Below, one piece after another: positions 1 through 10,841 of a stretch of 64,000 nucleotides of DNA (its first letter is position 1; each line of letters opens with the position of its first letter). Origin of the DNA: Ashinkailepas kermadecensis (Eukaryota > Arthropoda > Thecostraca > Neolepadidae); NCBI GenBank assembly GCA_034440615.1, contig JAOTOM010004353.1, positions 157,501 to 221,500 of the forward strand. The letters run 5' to 3'. The translations under genes and the position numbers were made by a program. Under the pieces are notes generated by a model. The model ran no database searches. It worked only from the letters and a program-made list of their open reading frames with translations, and had not been told where the DNA came from.

Positions 1-460
1 AGCAGCGCTCGAACGAACATACGAGACAGTTAGACGCCAGTACAGAACTTTTATATACGATGGAAAGCCGTGAGATGCCTTTCAGATGAATTTAAATTCC
101 GAATTTAGATGGAAATTTAGCGGGCGCGGGAACGATCGACACAGATCCGCGCGCTCCAAGAGTCCAGCCACGACTGACGGCCGACCGCGCGGACGGCGGC
201 GGTAGAGACCCTGCCGCTGGCCATTGGTCGAAAAACGGCGTACGTCCCCAGACGCGTCACCGCTCGGCAGAGGCCTGCAGCCAGAGCGACGGCCCGGAAA
301 TGCTGACGACATCCGGCCTCTGCGGCAACTGGCCGGCAGCTAGCTGGCGGCGGCTCGTGGAGCATTACATTTACGGTTTACATTTAGGGTCGGCTTACGG
401 GGTCACATCATTTACGGTTACGGAACAGCCAAAAGTATAATTTCGTGCAACTCTGTTACA
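1..460 (-). repeat. 3' LTR of the Ty3/gypsy element
   Basis: A 460-bp segment repeated at 7946-8405 in the same orientation with no gaps. On the minus strand its upstream edge starts TGTAACAG, the usual TG start of an LTR. It includes a GC-rich block (about 120-350) and a short ATTTACGGTTTACATTTA repeat near 366-390. The downstream edge may lie before base 1. A good polypurine tract is not obvious next to 460. Confidence 0.9.
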
Positions 461-1910
461 TCACAAACCGAGGTCCGAAAAGATCGGATTAATTTACAAC
501 TTAATTCTGAGCTCCACTCAGACAAATCACGGCCTTCTACAATCGCACACTAATCAACAAACACTTACGATACGACAACAAATTAACACAAGTTCCGAGT
601 ACACACGGTTCTACGTGGGTTAGTCTAGGGGGTTTATAAGGGTTATCCACACTCTGATCCATGTTAGAAAACTAAACAATGTTCCCATTATACGAAACAC
701 AAATACAATTTTCTGCGAACATTTTTGGCGATCACTGTCGCGCGCGCACTGCAGAAAGTTCAGTCCGGTTCGTGGAGGGGATGTCTGAGCATGGGCGACC
801 TTGCCATGCTGCAGACCGTGTGCCGCCCGGGGTGAGACACTCGACGCAGCCGAGCTCACTGGACGGCCCTGCGGCATTTACCGCATGTCACTCATCGGAC
901 TGAGGCACTGGTCAGGGACACGACCCTGCCATCTGCGACGTCTCTCCATATACTTATGGAAGATTATGTCGCGTTCGATCATGTCCAGCTGTGAGGGCGG
1001 ACGGTGATTCATCCATATGACCGCCCACTGCACCGGCAGTGGCGGTGCTCGCGTTTCTCAGGGACGGCGCTCGTCAGCGCCGCTCCGTGGTGGCGCTCTG
1101 TTAGCGCCGCTCTGTGGAGGCGCTTGTCAGCGCCCGTAGCGGCGACGCTCGCATCCGCAGCGGTCACTTCCGCCGCGGCGACGCTCAGGTTGCAACGGGG
1201 CCAGGTTCCTCGGTGGCGCTCGCTGGCGCCGAGCCAACGGACCAGTCGTCGAACTGGTCCGGGCCGAACGGCCGCTGGTGGGCTCGTGTTGCAGGCACTT
1301 CCTGCCTGCCTCTGCATGAGGTGGCCGCAGGTGGCACCTGTCGGTGTCCTGTGGTCACCGGCGTGACCGTCTCGTCACGTCCGGTCGTCAGCTCAGGTCC
1401 ATGCTGTCAGCTGCGGGTGTCGGCGTGAGGCGGCGTGTACACGGTCGGGTCCTGCGGGAATTGGCGTGACAGACTCGTCACGCCCGAGTGTCAAGTCGTG
1501 CTGATGCTGGCTCAGGTCCAGATCCAGGACGGATGAGGATGATGTCTTCACCGAGCGGGAAGGGTTGCATGGATTTGGATTGCATTGTGGGTTCCAGGTA
1601 CAAATCCTGGTTCAAAGAAGCGGAAGCATAGGTCTGGGGTTTGATTTTGACCACAAATACATGTTACTAACAGTTGACAACATGTCACACAAGACATCAG
1701 GATAGGCGACGTCACGTCGTCACCTCAACATCATATGGGGTTCCATCACCATGGCGCCGCACAAACCACGTCCATTTACATCGGCAATCCTCAGGCCGTT
1801 AGGTGGCGTTACTCCGTCACCGTTTGTGGCGTCACTGCGTCAACAATACAGTTACATGTTCACATGAAGCGACTCACTGGCACACTTCGACGACACATCT
1901 ACTAGAGCCG
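461..1910 (-). other. Non-coding 3' region of the Ty3 element, rich in small hairpins
   Basis: This 1.45-kb stretch lies between the end of pol and the 3' LTR. I see no recognisable protein in it. Between about 1060 and 1490 it is GC-rich and carries a series of short inverted repeats of the form GGCGCT-N4/5-AGCGCC (1066-1081, 1092-1108, 1119-1134 and a variant at 1215-1230), then GGCGTGAC/GTCACGCC pairs near 1464-1486. These could be RNA structures of the transcript or remnants of another repeat. Confidence 0.6.
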
Positions 1911-4058
1911 TTACTTAAGCATCGATTGAAACATCATCATTTGTAATTTGAACTGCTTCATCATTGATTCATTTTGTATCTCCACAAGGCTTGCAAAGGC
2001 GTTAACTTTATTGGGCGTGACGTCGACTCGGTCGACATCAGCTTCGTAATCAGTGGAAGTAGCGGAGTCATCGTGAATTTGAAGTTTGCATGGAGGACGA
2101 TCCTCATCAGATGATTCAACCAAAAGTCGTTTTTCAGGGACTGGTCTCACTGGGCTTTCAGTCGAGTCCTGCAAGCGTTTTGCTAATTCTGAAAGCGGAA
2201 TTTCATCTTCCGATTCGCTAATTGGAGGTTTTGAACGTTTCGCCAATTGCGATTGTGAAGTTTCAGGGTCTGAATCACTGGACACGGGTAAGGGTCGTTT
2301 TAGACGCTCTACTAATTCTGAAAGGGGTAAATTGTCTTCTGAATCGCTCGAAGAGGGAAGTGGTCTTTTGTTTCGTTTCGCTGGTTCCGAAAATGGGGCG
2401 TCGTCGTCTGACTCACTAGTCGACGGCAACGGCCTTTTGTTTCTCTGAACTGGTTCTGTCTTAGTATCACTCGATACCGGTGGGGGCTCAGCTACATCTG
2501 CTGACTGGGTGAGAGGTGATCTCTCTGGCAGGTCAGACTCGACCGGCGGTGGTTACACCGAGCCAGGCACGGGCTCTGTCAACTCAGCGGTTTCATCATC
2601 CTTTGTTCTCTGTGGGCTGCATACGTCTATGGGCCAATCCTCACAGGGACTGTAGTCAGGGCCGGCCTCGGCCCGTTTGGCTGACCTAAAAGGCTGCACT
2701 CGTTCAGGGGCAGTACCATCTACCTTTGAAGTTTTCTCTAAATATTTCAGGTTCACCAGTTCGTCTTGGTCCTTGGTGGGTTCCCATGCTGTGTTCGGGT
2801 CGGCTAGCCGTAGTTTCTGGGCATGCACCAACCGGGTCTTACCGGAGGTCTGATTTCTGATCACATAATTTACTGGGCTAGTCTGCTTGACAATCCGAAA
2901 GTATGGTTTCCACGGCAACGAGAACTTTGGCGACGTGCCAGGTTGTACCGTTGTGTCATAATAATACACGGGATCTCCAATTTTGACATTTCGCGGCTTG
3001 GCTTTGCGGTCTGCGTACTAACGGTTCCGTTCATGGCTCTCCACGATGTGTGTCTTTACATAGCTGTACGCTTCATGTAAATTAGACAGCATTTTTGGGA
3101 CACAGTCTTCTCCGTAATATTTCATTTTAGGCTGGAGCAAATTGTCCAGGGGGAGAACGGGGTCTCTGCCGTACAGTGTGAAGAACGGCGAGATGGTTCC
3201 AGAGCTTCCAATGTTAGCGGTCCGATAGGCGGCAAGAGTGGCGGGAATTTTTGTGTCCCAATCATCTTGATTTTTGTTGATTGTTTTTGCCAATATGTCG
3301 TTTTGGCACCTATGGTAGCGTTCACAGCGTCCGTTACTTTGCGGCCGATATGCACTGGTGGTGATATGGCGAATATTCAAACAGGTTTCCAGTTCGTCTA
3401 CAACGGCATTTCTAAATTCTGTTCCTAAGTCCGAAAGTATTACACGTGGACATGAGTGGCGTGGGATTATTTCTTCCATAAGGATTTTCGCGACGGTATG
3501 AGCATCCTTTCGCTTAGTGCAAAAACTTTCCGGCCAAGAAGAAAACAAGTCGATGATCGTGATGACGTAACGGTTATCTTTTTGCGTTTCTGGGTATGGT
3601 CCACACGTGTCGATCGCAATCATTTCGAAGGGATAGTGAGGTACTGGCATCTCCTGCATCGGGGCTGGGGTTACTTTGGCTTTGCGTCCTGTGCAAGGCA
3701 CGCAAGCTTTGAGGTAGGCCACTGTGTCTCTCCACATTCCGTTCCAATAATATCTTAATTTAAGCTTTTCGTACGTTTTGGTGAGTCCCATGTGTTCTGC
3801 AAAGAAACCTTCGTGCATCTCCTTCAATACTTCCTGTCTCAAGGATTTAGGTGCGCATAGTTGTAAGCCTGGAAATGGTCCACAGCGAGGTCCGTCGCTA
3901 ATTTTGTAGATCAGTTTGTCCAATTCCATGTAATGCAAAACGATGTCCCGATAATCTGCGTGATTTTTGTCATTCATGATTTTTCGAATATTTGTTATTT
4001 CCTTATCTGCATTCTGCAGTTTCGCTATATTCTCCCATTTCAATAGTACATCCTTAAA
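1911..4058 (-). pseudogene. Ty3 integrase with acidic repeat tail, broken by stops
   Basis: One reading frame from about 4058 to 1911 with in-frame stops at 4059-4061, 3018-3020 and 2553-2555. Counting from the methionine at 4043, the integrase has an H2C2 zinc-binding motif (H77, H84, C114, C117) and a catalytic triad D145, D205, E241, spaced D-x59-D-x35-E as in active integrases. After the first internal stop comes a GPY/F-like segment (PWKPYFRIV, near 2910). After the second stop the same frame carries an unusual tail (to 1911) of about four 25-residue units containing RPLPSSSDSED and PLSELAKR, ending in a methionine-rich stretch. The tail is not a known chromodomain. Confidence 0.9.
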
Positions 4059-5350
4059 TTATTCCTCTCTGCTCAGGTCTTCCTCTGGTTTTCTGAACTC
4101 GCTGTGGCGGAGATCACCCATTGGAACATGGTCTGAATCTATGACATTCACGTCTTGATCAGATTCGTGCATTCTACTGAGATGGTCTGCAACAATATTC
4201 TTACTTCCTTTAATATGAATGATTTCGCAGTTGTGCTCTGAAAGCATGATAGTCCATCTCTGCAACATTGGATTTTTCATTTCTGACAGGTTCAAGAAGG
4301 TAAGTGGACGGTGATCGGTCAGAATGGTGAATTTTAATCCAAGCAAATATTGGCGTAATTTTTGCACAGCCTAAACAAACGCATAAGCCTCTTTCTGCAC
4401 ACCGGCCATTTACGTTGTGTTTCATTCAATTGTTTCGACAGGTACTGTACCACCCTTTCACCTTCTCCGTGTTCTTGCACTAACACGGCTCCAACTGCTT
4501 CCTGGGAGGCATCCGTGTATAATTTGTACTCTTTCGTGATGTCGGGATATGCCAGCACGGGTGCAGAAGCTTATTTTCGTTTCAGGGTTTCGAAAGCATG
4601 CTCACACTCGTCTGTCCAGTCAAATCTTGCATGTTTCTTGGTGAGGTTTATACGTGGCGTGGAGATTTTGCTGAAGTTGGGAATGAAGCGACGGTAGTAT
4701 GAACACATACCGATGAATGAGCGGACTCCCTTGACATTGGTCGGGGCTGCCATATGTTGAATCGCTTCAACTTTCTCGGAGTTTGGCTTGATGCCGGAGG
4801 CTGACACTAGGTGTCCCAAGTACTGTACTCTTTCTTTCAAGAAGTCACATTTCGACAGTTTTAGTTTCAATTTCGCTTTTCGTAGTCGGCGGAAAACTTC
4901 TTGAAGATGGGCCAAATGTTCGTCAAACGTTTTGGAGTATACGATTGTCATCGACGTAGGCTGTTGCAAACTGATTTTGAATGCCAGACAGCACTTTATT
5001 CATCAATTCTGCAAACTTGCTCGGATCGTTGCAAATTCTGAATGGCATTTTTCGATAGTTCCACAGGCCTAGAAAACACGTGAATGCCGTTTTTGGGATA
5101 CTCTCGTCGGACATCGGGATTTGCCAATATCCAGCTTTCAGATCCAAGGACGAAAAGAAGTTCGCACCTCCCAAAGAGGCCAGAATGTCCTTAATTAGCG
5201 GGAGTGGGTAGCTATTTTTCTTGGTCACCTTGTTTAATTTTCTGAAGTCAATCGCGAACCGGTTGCTTCCATCTTTTTGCGAACAATCACTATCGGGACT
5301 GTCTGAGTCCTCAATGATACCGGCGTATAGCATCACTTTAATTTGTTCTT
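4059..5350 (-). pseudogene. Ty3 reverse transcriptase and RNase H, frameshifted
   Basis: The finger and palm regions read through about 4950 with FAIDFRKLN, SLDLKAGYWQIP and the catalytic YVDD (about 4958-4947). The frame breaks just after YVDD and continues in another frame as KCDFLKERVQYLGHLVS, the thumb/connection region, to a stop near 4571. The same frame then resumes as the RNase H domain (LYTDASQEAVGAVL near 4515). A further frame change near 4345 leads to TDHRPLTFL and the C-terminal GSKNIVADHLSRM. At least two frameshifts and one nonsense codon show it is dead. Upstream it is out of frame with the protease part. Confidence 0.92.
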
Positions 5351-6310
5351 CTACGTATTTTCGCTGAGAGAATGGGGTTTGTAAGGAGCTTGTCGGATCG
5401 GCGGGTTGTCTCCAGTGTCAATGTCCATTTTGATGACATCAGTCGTTCCAAGTTCTGCGTCAGTCTCGGCAAATAAGTCAGTATTAGCACGTAACAGCTG
5501 TTCTAGTCTGTCTTTGTCAGAACCATTCAGGTGAGCCAGTTTGGCTTGATCAAGCGGGTCAGAGGGAGCGGTCGGTGGCGTCAGTTCAATGTCCTGTGTC
5601 ATATCAATCAGGTTTTCCAAGTCAGAATCGTCTATAGTCTTAGCGAATGCGATTACCTGCTCTGGGTGCAAGGAGAAATCTCGAGTAGTGGTATTGACAA
5701 TTCGCACTGGTACGCGTTTGTGCTGGTCAGGCTTCGCTATTACTTCTGCTATGAACAAGCCAGGTTCCTCAGAGATCAGCGGCATATTATCCAGCGATTG
5801 TACATGACAATTTTGATCGACTAGTTGGACACGGTTAATGAAGGCTGGACATTCCACGACAGTGTTGGCGGGAATGTGAATTCTTTCCTTGACTCGGACG
5901 AGTGAGCTAGTCTGTTCACTGGTCTGTTTTTGTGGTCTGAGAGGAATCATGTTTCCTTCGAGGCAGAGGGCTTTCTTCTCAAAATCTAACTTCGCTCCAA
6001 ACTTCGTCAAAAAATCATTTCCTAACATGCATTCCTGTTTTAGGTCCTCCACAATTTGAAATTCGAACGGTTTTCGGAATTTGCTCATCTCCACCATGAA
6101 GGTTCCGACTCCAATGTTTTTCAGGCGATAGCCACTGGCGGATATCAGTGGTATGCAATCTCGTCGATCCTGTGAGAAATTTATAATGTTTTTCTCCACG
6201 ATTTTGTCAAATATTTTTTTTCGAAATCAACGATATGTCAGCTCCAGTGTCCACGAGCATATATGCTTTTTGGTTGCCTATATGAAGCCAAGCCATGGGA
6301 GTGTTTGCCT
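5351..6310 (-). pseudogene. Ty3 retropepsin (aspartic protease) region, frameshifted
   Basis: The active-site motif LVDTGAD, followed by ISLIS, reads from about 6270 to 6225. It then runs into a stop because of a one-base frame change in a homopolymer tract (the T run near 6213-6221 on the plus strand). The rest of the domain continues in the next frame from 6199, including SGYRLKNIGVG and the FLTKFGAKLDF segment typical of the retropepsin C-terminal half, and leads into the pre-RT linker ending near 5351. A second frame change separates it from the RT. The protease would normally cleave the Gag-Pol precursor. Confidence 0.85.
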
Positions 6311-6456
6311 TGATGCGAACTTGTTGGACGCGTGCCAACCTTTGTTTACGTTTTTCGGGGTTTTTCTTTTTCTGATATTCTTCCTCTGTTTTCTCGTTAT
6401 TTCCTCTGTCTGAATTTGCTCAGCTCCATCACGGTGGTCAGTCGCGACAGAACTCA

Positions 6457-7467
6457 TTAGTTTTCCGACTGGCTAATAGGCTGAGAGCGGCACCGTCTTC
6501 CAATGTGACCGATTTTGGCACACTTTACACAGATGGGTCTACCATCTGGAGTCCAGCGGTCAGCTGGGTGCTGGGCGGTGTTGGGTGGTGCTCTCCATAC
6601 TCTGGGGCCCATAGGAGGTCGTGGCTGCGGTGGTCCATAGTGCGGTCCTGAGGGGTAGTTTCGTGGCGGTCGGGGGTAACATTGGTAGGAGGGATGGAAT
6701 ACCCGTGGTTCAGGGCGAGGTTGATTCTCCCTGGGTGGCTTCTCAGTTTCTAGCTTTGACGTTGCTAATTTTTCCACCGATTGGCCTATTGCCATGACGG
6801 GTTTCTGTAATTTGTATACTTTGTCCTCTCCTGTGTCTGGCTGATTCGAGTCGACTTCCATCGGCTCCTGCCTTTGTACGCATCTGCAGACCTCAATAAC
6901 TCTGTCCACCTTCTGTTCCTTCACTGCAAACTGGATGGCTTCCTCCAGGGTTCGGAAGTTTTGCCTGTATAGCTTGTTTGCCAATGAGCTACTTTGGACG
7001 CCTTTATTAAAAATATCAATGAGAATTTCCTGAGTGGAGGGATTTTCTAAAGTTGTGTATACTTCACGTGCCAGAGCAATCAATTTCTCCCCGAAATACT
7101 GTACAAGCTCATTGCGAATTTGCTTCATCTTTCGCAAACCCTTTTGAGCACATTTCTGATCAGAAAGGTCCGAATATCTATCCCGCATGACGTGCTTGAT
7201 CTGTGCCCACGTAATAAGTGGTTGCTCACTGAACACGCGCTGAATGAATTCGGCTGCGGGTCCAGAAAGCGTTTTGATGCAAATTAGCTGCATCTGTTCG
7301 TCATCCATGCTGAAGTTAATGCGTTATAGTTGGCGAATTCATTCAGTTAACCTGTTATGTCCATCTCCAGAAAAAGGTTTGATGTTTTGGGTCATACCCT
7401 GTGCTCGCATTTCCAGTCGAATTTTGTTGAAACAGTCCGCCAGTCTATCAGAAGAAATCTCAGCCAT
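6457..7467 (-). pseudogene. Ty3 gag (capsid/nucleocapsid) with two nonsense codons
   Basis: The likely start is the ATG at 7467-7465, followed by MAEISSDRL and the FSGDGHN segment common at the front of Ty3-type Gag. Two in-frame stops (TGA and TAA) lie about 42 and 47 codons in, and the frame then stays open from 7308 to 6457. This section has the helical capsid core and, near the C-terminus, one CCHC zinc knuckle (CVKCAKIGHIGRRC, about 6520-6478) after a proline/arginine-rich linker. Gag would assemble virus-like particles and bind the element RNA. Coding capacity is lost through the early stops. Confidence 0.88.
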
Positions 7468-7788
7468 GATTAATTACGTTACGTTACTTTATGTATTTTT
7501 TCAAAATTATTCGCTCACTTTGTGGATAATTATGTGTTTCAAATACGGCTCGAGGTTCACACAGTAGTTCCCACACACAGTATTCAGAACACGGTAGGTA
7601 TATAGCACAATTATGCAATTTTAAAACAGTTCTATTTGTGGTCGAAAATCGGAAGTGGCATTTTTAAAATGATGATGGAATCTGCTCGGACTTACGTAAA
7701 TGAAGCGGAAGACGTTTCCTTGCCCCTCCGTGCTGAATCGGCGTGATTGAAGGTCAAGTAGGTGTTGATCTGGATGTACTTGCAGAAA

Positions 7789-7828
7789 GTCGGAGAAAGT
7801 CCGGAGAAAGTCCGGAGAAAGTCCGGTG
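7789..7828. repeat. Short tandem repeat in the Ty3 leader
   Basis: Three to four copies of a 12-base unit (AGAAAGTCCGG) lie between the 5' LTR and gag. They could reflect slippage or a structured leader. I could not identify the primer-binding site with confidence. Confidence 0.6.
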
Positions 7829-7945
7829 CACGGCAACACTTGTAGGAAAGTTCCTATATCGGCTGCGTGCTAGCCTATGACCTCAGCGTTTCGCGGTAAC
7901 CCGGTTGTAAAAGCACCAAAGTCCTCTGTGCTGTCTGTATTGCAC

Positions 7946-8405
7946 AGCAGCGCTCGAACGAACATACGAGACAGTTAGACGCCAGTACAGAACTTTTCTC
8001 TATGATGGAAAGCTGTGAGATGCCTTTCAGGTTAATTTAAAGTCCGAATTTAGATGGAAATTTCGCGGGCGCGGGAACGATCGACACAGATCGGCGCGCT
8101 CCAAGAGTCCAGCCACGACTGACGGCCGACCGCGCGGACGGCGGCGGCAGAGACCCTGCCGCTCGCCATTGGTCGAAAAACGGCGTACGCCCCCAGACGT
8201 GTCACCGCTCGGCAGAGGCCTGCAGCCAGAGCGACGGCCCGGAAATGCTGACGACATCCGGCCTCTGCAGCAACTGGCCGACAGCTAGCTGGCGGCGGCT
8301 GGTGGAGCATTACATTTACGGTTTACATTTACGGTGGGCTTACGGGGTCACATCACTTACGGTTACGGAACAGCCAAAAGTATAATTTCGAGCAACTCGC
8401 TTACA
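7946..8405 (-). repeat. 5' LTR of the Ty3/gypsy element
   Basis: Direct-repeat partner of 1-460 at exactly the same length. Read on the minus strand it begins TGTAAGCG at 8405. As the 5' LTR it would contain the promoter, but I could not place a TATA box with confidence. The inner edge may lie a few bases to the left of 7946 because the partner copy is cut by the window edge. Confidence 0.9.
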
Positions 8406-9478
8406 CACCACATCGAGTCCAATGTTAAAAGTTGAAATAATTGGGATAATCCAACATGGGGAGTGGACAAGGCCGTGCAAACGTCACCATCGCCACCCAC
8501 TTGACTCAGCATAATATCAGATTTAAGCAAAATTGGCAGCCGCTCCCTCGCCTGAACTGCATCTCATGACAAGCCAAATACAGCACTGCATGACACTTGT
8601 ATTTAATATCTACAACAGCTTGCAGCATGAGCTGAGGTTTCCTCTCTGTGAGAGTCGTGACGGTGTTCGCAATAACGGGGCGGAGCGGTGGCAGTGGCAG
8701 TACAGACTATAGCGGCATCAGAGCCAAATGTGAAAGCAGGAGCGGCGGCCGTAGCCGGATGCCGAGCGGAAAGTCTTCCATGCCTTCTAAATTATGTTCA
8801 TTTGCAAAACACATATTTTATTCTGATTTGCTGGACAATTTGTGTATCTTTGTTCTTGAAGATTGAAGGCTGTGGGTTTAAATTCGCCAAAGGTCACGAA
8901 ATTTCACGACATAGCACGTCACAATGTCATTTTCTCAATCATATTTTTTACCGAAAATATATCGAATGCATTCCTTGCAATTATACGATCTACACACTTT
9001 GTCAGAAAGTCAACATATTTCTGACAGTGTGGGAGATACAGACCTTTCAAGAGAACCACTTTGCCTGACTTGTCGTCCCGCAGACAGCGGGACGACCGTT
9101 TTGCGGTGCGGTGCGGTGCGGTGTGGCGCGGCGGCGGTGTATGTAGTGTTGGTGTCAGTGGTGGTGGTGTTAGTGGCGTCAGCAGTGGCAGTGGCGGTTC
9201 CGTGAGTCGCTGCGTGGCCTGCGTAGCGGAGCTGCTTGGCCAGCCCGACTACAAGCACCGCTGTTCTCATGTGCGCGGTTTGTGCAAGCGACACAGACCC
9301 AGAGGCGCAGCCAAAGGGGAGATGCGAAAACACCCCTAAAATTACACTTAATGAAGCACGATTGTGAAATTTTCACCACAACAAACCAGAAACTTTGGCT
9401 GCGCTTTCGCGCGCCGAAATCGTTGCCCATGAAATAATTTGGTTTTTGGATCGCGCTTCCCCTTCAGAAAGTCCTGGC
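8406..9478. other. No recognisable gene; GTGCG-rich patch
   Basis: Between the Ty3 element and the LINE tail I find no convincing gene. A GC-rich patch at 9100-9240 has several GTGCG/GTGGTG runs and yields only low-complexity open frames. Confidence 0.5.
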
Positions 9479-10430
9479 TGTGTCATAAAGTCATAAATAA
9501 AGTCATAAAGTGTTAAGGCTTAATAAGAGTCACAGGGGCCCATCTGGATTAAGCCTATCTGGAAAATGTACAAGAAATGTACATACTCTCACCCCAATCA
9601 ACCCCTTATCTCAAGTGCCTAGGAAGCTATATATCGCAGCCTATCTAGCACCAATTCAATTGCTATTGTATAACACACTCCCATTGTGCTACCATAGACA
9701 ATCTCATCAGTATCACATCCCGAAGGAAGGTGCTGAATCCACTGCTAGGTACACCCTATATAAAGTTATAAAGCTTTCAGACTTAATAAGAGACTCACTT
9801 GCTATTGCATAACACACTCAACAATTACAAACTCCTGCCATCATACCCATTGTGCTACCCTAGACAATCTCATCGGTATCACAAACCCGAAGGAAGGTGC
9901 TGAATCCACTGCTAGGTACACCCTATATAAAGTTATAAAGCGTTCAGACTTAATAAGAGACCCAAGGGCCCATCCAGTGAAGTCTGTAAATGGAAGATAA
10001 TATAAGCCTGGTAAAAAGACCCTCCCCAACCATCCCACATCCTGAAGAACCAGTCCTCCAATATCCCACACACCTATATGGGTGTGGGATGCCTATCTAC
10101 TCTAGCTTTCCAGCCCTATTCCCCTGATCTCTCTTAACACACGCGGATTGAATGCCTTATCAATAATTTTCAAACTGCATCCATGCCTTGCACACTTACT
10201 TAACATAAATCTCACCCCATCCATCACAAATTAGAACTAAAAAACAAGATTTTCCTGTCTAAAAAAAATGTATCCACCCAACTTTTAAATACATTCAATG
10301 AGGAACTCCCCACAACATCAGCAGGCAGCCCATTCCACTGATCAACAACCCTTCGACTGAAGACTTGTCGCTAACTCAATTTTGTCTAACCTAAGAATGG
10401 ATAAACCCTTATGTGATACCAGGGCATATT
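9479..10430 (-). mobile_element. 3' end of a CR1-like LINE with octamer tail
   Basis: Read on the minus strand, 10400-10220 encodes the C-terminal end of a LINE ORF2, with the motif VFSRRVVDQWNGLP that is widespread at the end of CR1/L2-type reverse transcriptases, and then a stop. The following 3' UTR contains a tandem duplication of about 165 bp (about 9660-9795 and 9830-9960) and ends in a short (TCATAAAG)n-type tail at 9479-9510 on the plus strand. The same 3' UTR and tail occur inverted at 26421-26664. The element is strongly 5' truncated. Confidence 0.82.
9660..9962. repeat. Tandem duplication inside the LINE 3' UTR
   Basis: Two copies, offset by about 165 bp, share the stretch beginning TAGACAATCTCATC and ending with TTCAGACTTAATAAGAGA. 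The insertion at 26.4 kb has a single copy, so the duplication is a variant of this copy or subfamily. Confidence 0.75.
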
Positions 10431-10841
10431 TTAAGGATTTTTCACTGCGTCCCAAAATTTCCCGAGGGCACTAGCAAGGTACCAAAAAAAATAAAAGTCA
10501 TCGGTTTTGGCCCACTATTTTTTTGAAGGGGCACAATTTGAAAAAAAAAAAAAAATAGCAAAAAAGTGTTTTTGTTTCTTCCTGGGGCAGGGCAAGAGCG
10601 GTTCTGCATAATTGCCCTCATAACTGCAATGCTTCCTTCATGATACATTCACACACACAATATCATCTCTGTTCCTTATGTATTACGCATTTGTATCAGA
10701 TGAATGTGCATATGTTCATGCATTGTCTTCGATCACAAGTAACATCAAGATGTGTCCCCTGACATTTGCATTTACTCGCATGTAGGTATCACTATCAGGG
10801 GATAGAGGAAGAGCTCACCTCAGATGCCGCTGAACCCATCT
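10431..10841. other. Spacer between LINE tail and hAT-like gene
   Basis: No gene recognised. It holds an A-run at 10540-10553 and a short inverted pair CCCCTGA/TCAGGGG near 10756 and 10796. It would contain the 3' UTR of the minus-strand gene that ends at 10842. Confidence 0.4.

Larger units (their letters stand above)
1..8405 (-). mobile_element. Ty3/gypsy LTR retrotransposon, full-length but inactivated
   Basis: The element reads right to left: 5' LTR (7946-8405), gag, protease, reverse transcriptase/RNase H, integrase with a long C-terminal tail, a ~1.45-kb non-coding 3' region and the 3' LTR (1-460). Protease before RT and integrase last is the Ty3/gypsy order. The LTRs are collinear without gaps, with 22 mismatches over 460 positions by my count (about 95% identity), so insertion is fairly old. 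The coding part carries several nonsense codons and frameshifts, so it cannot produce its proteins in one piece. The left LTR may extend past the window edge, so the target duplication cannot be read. Confidence 0.93.
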
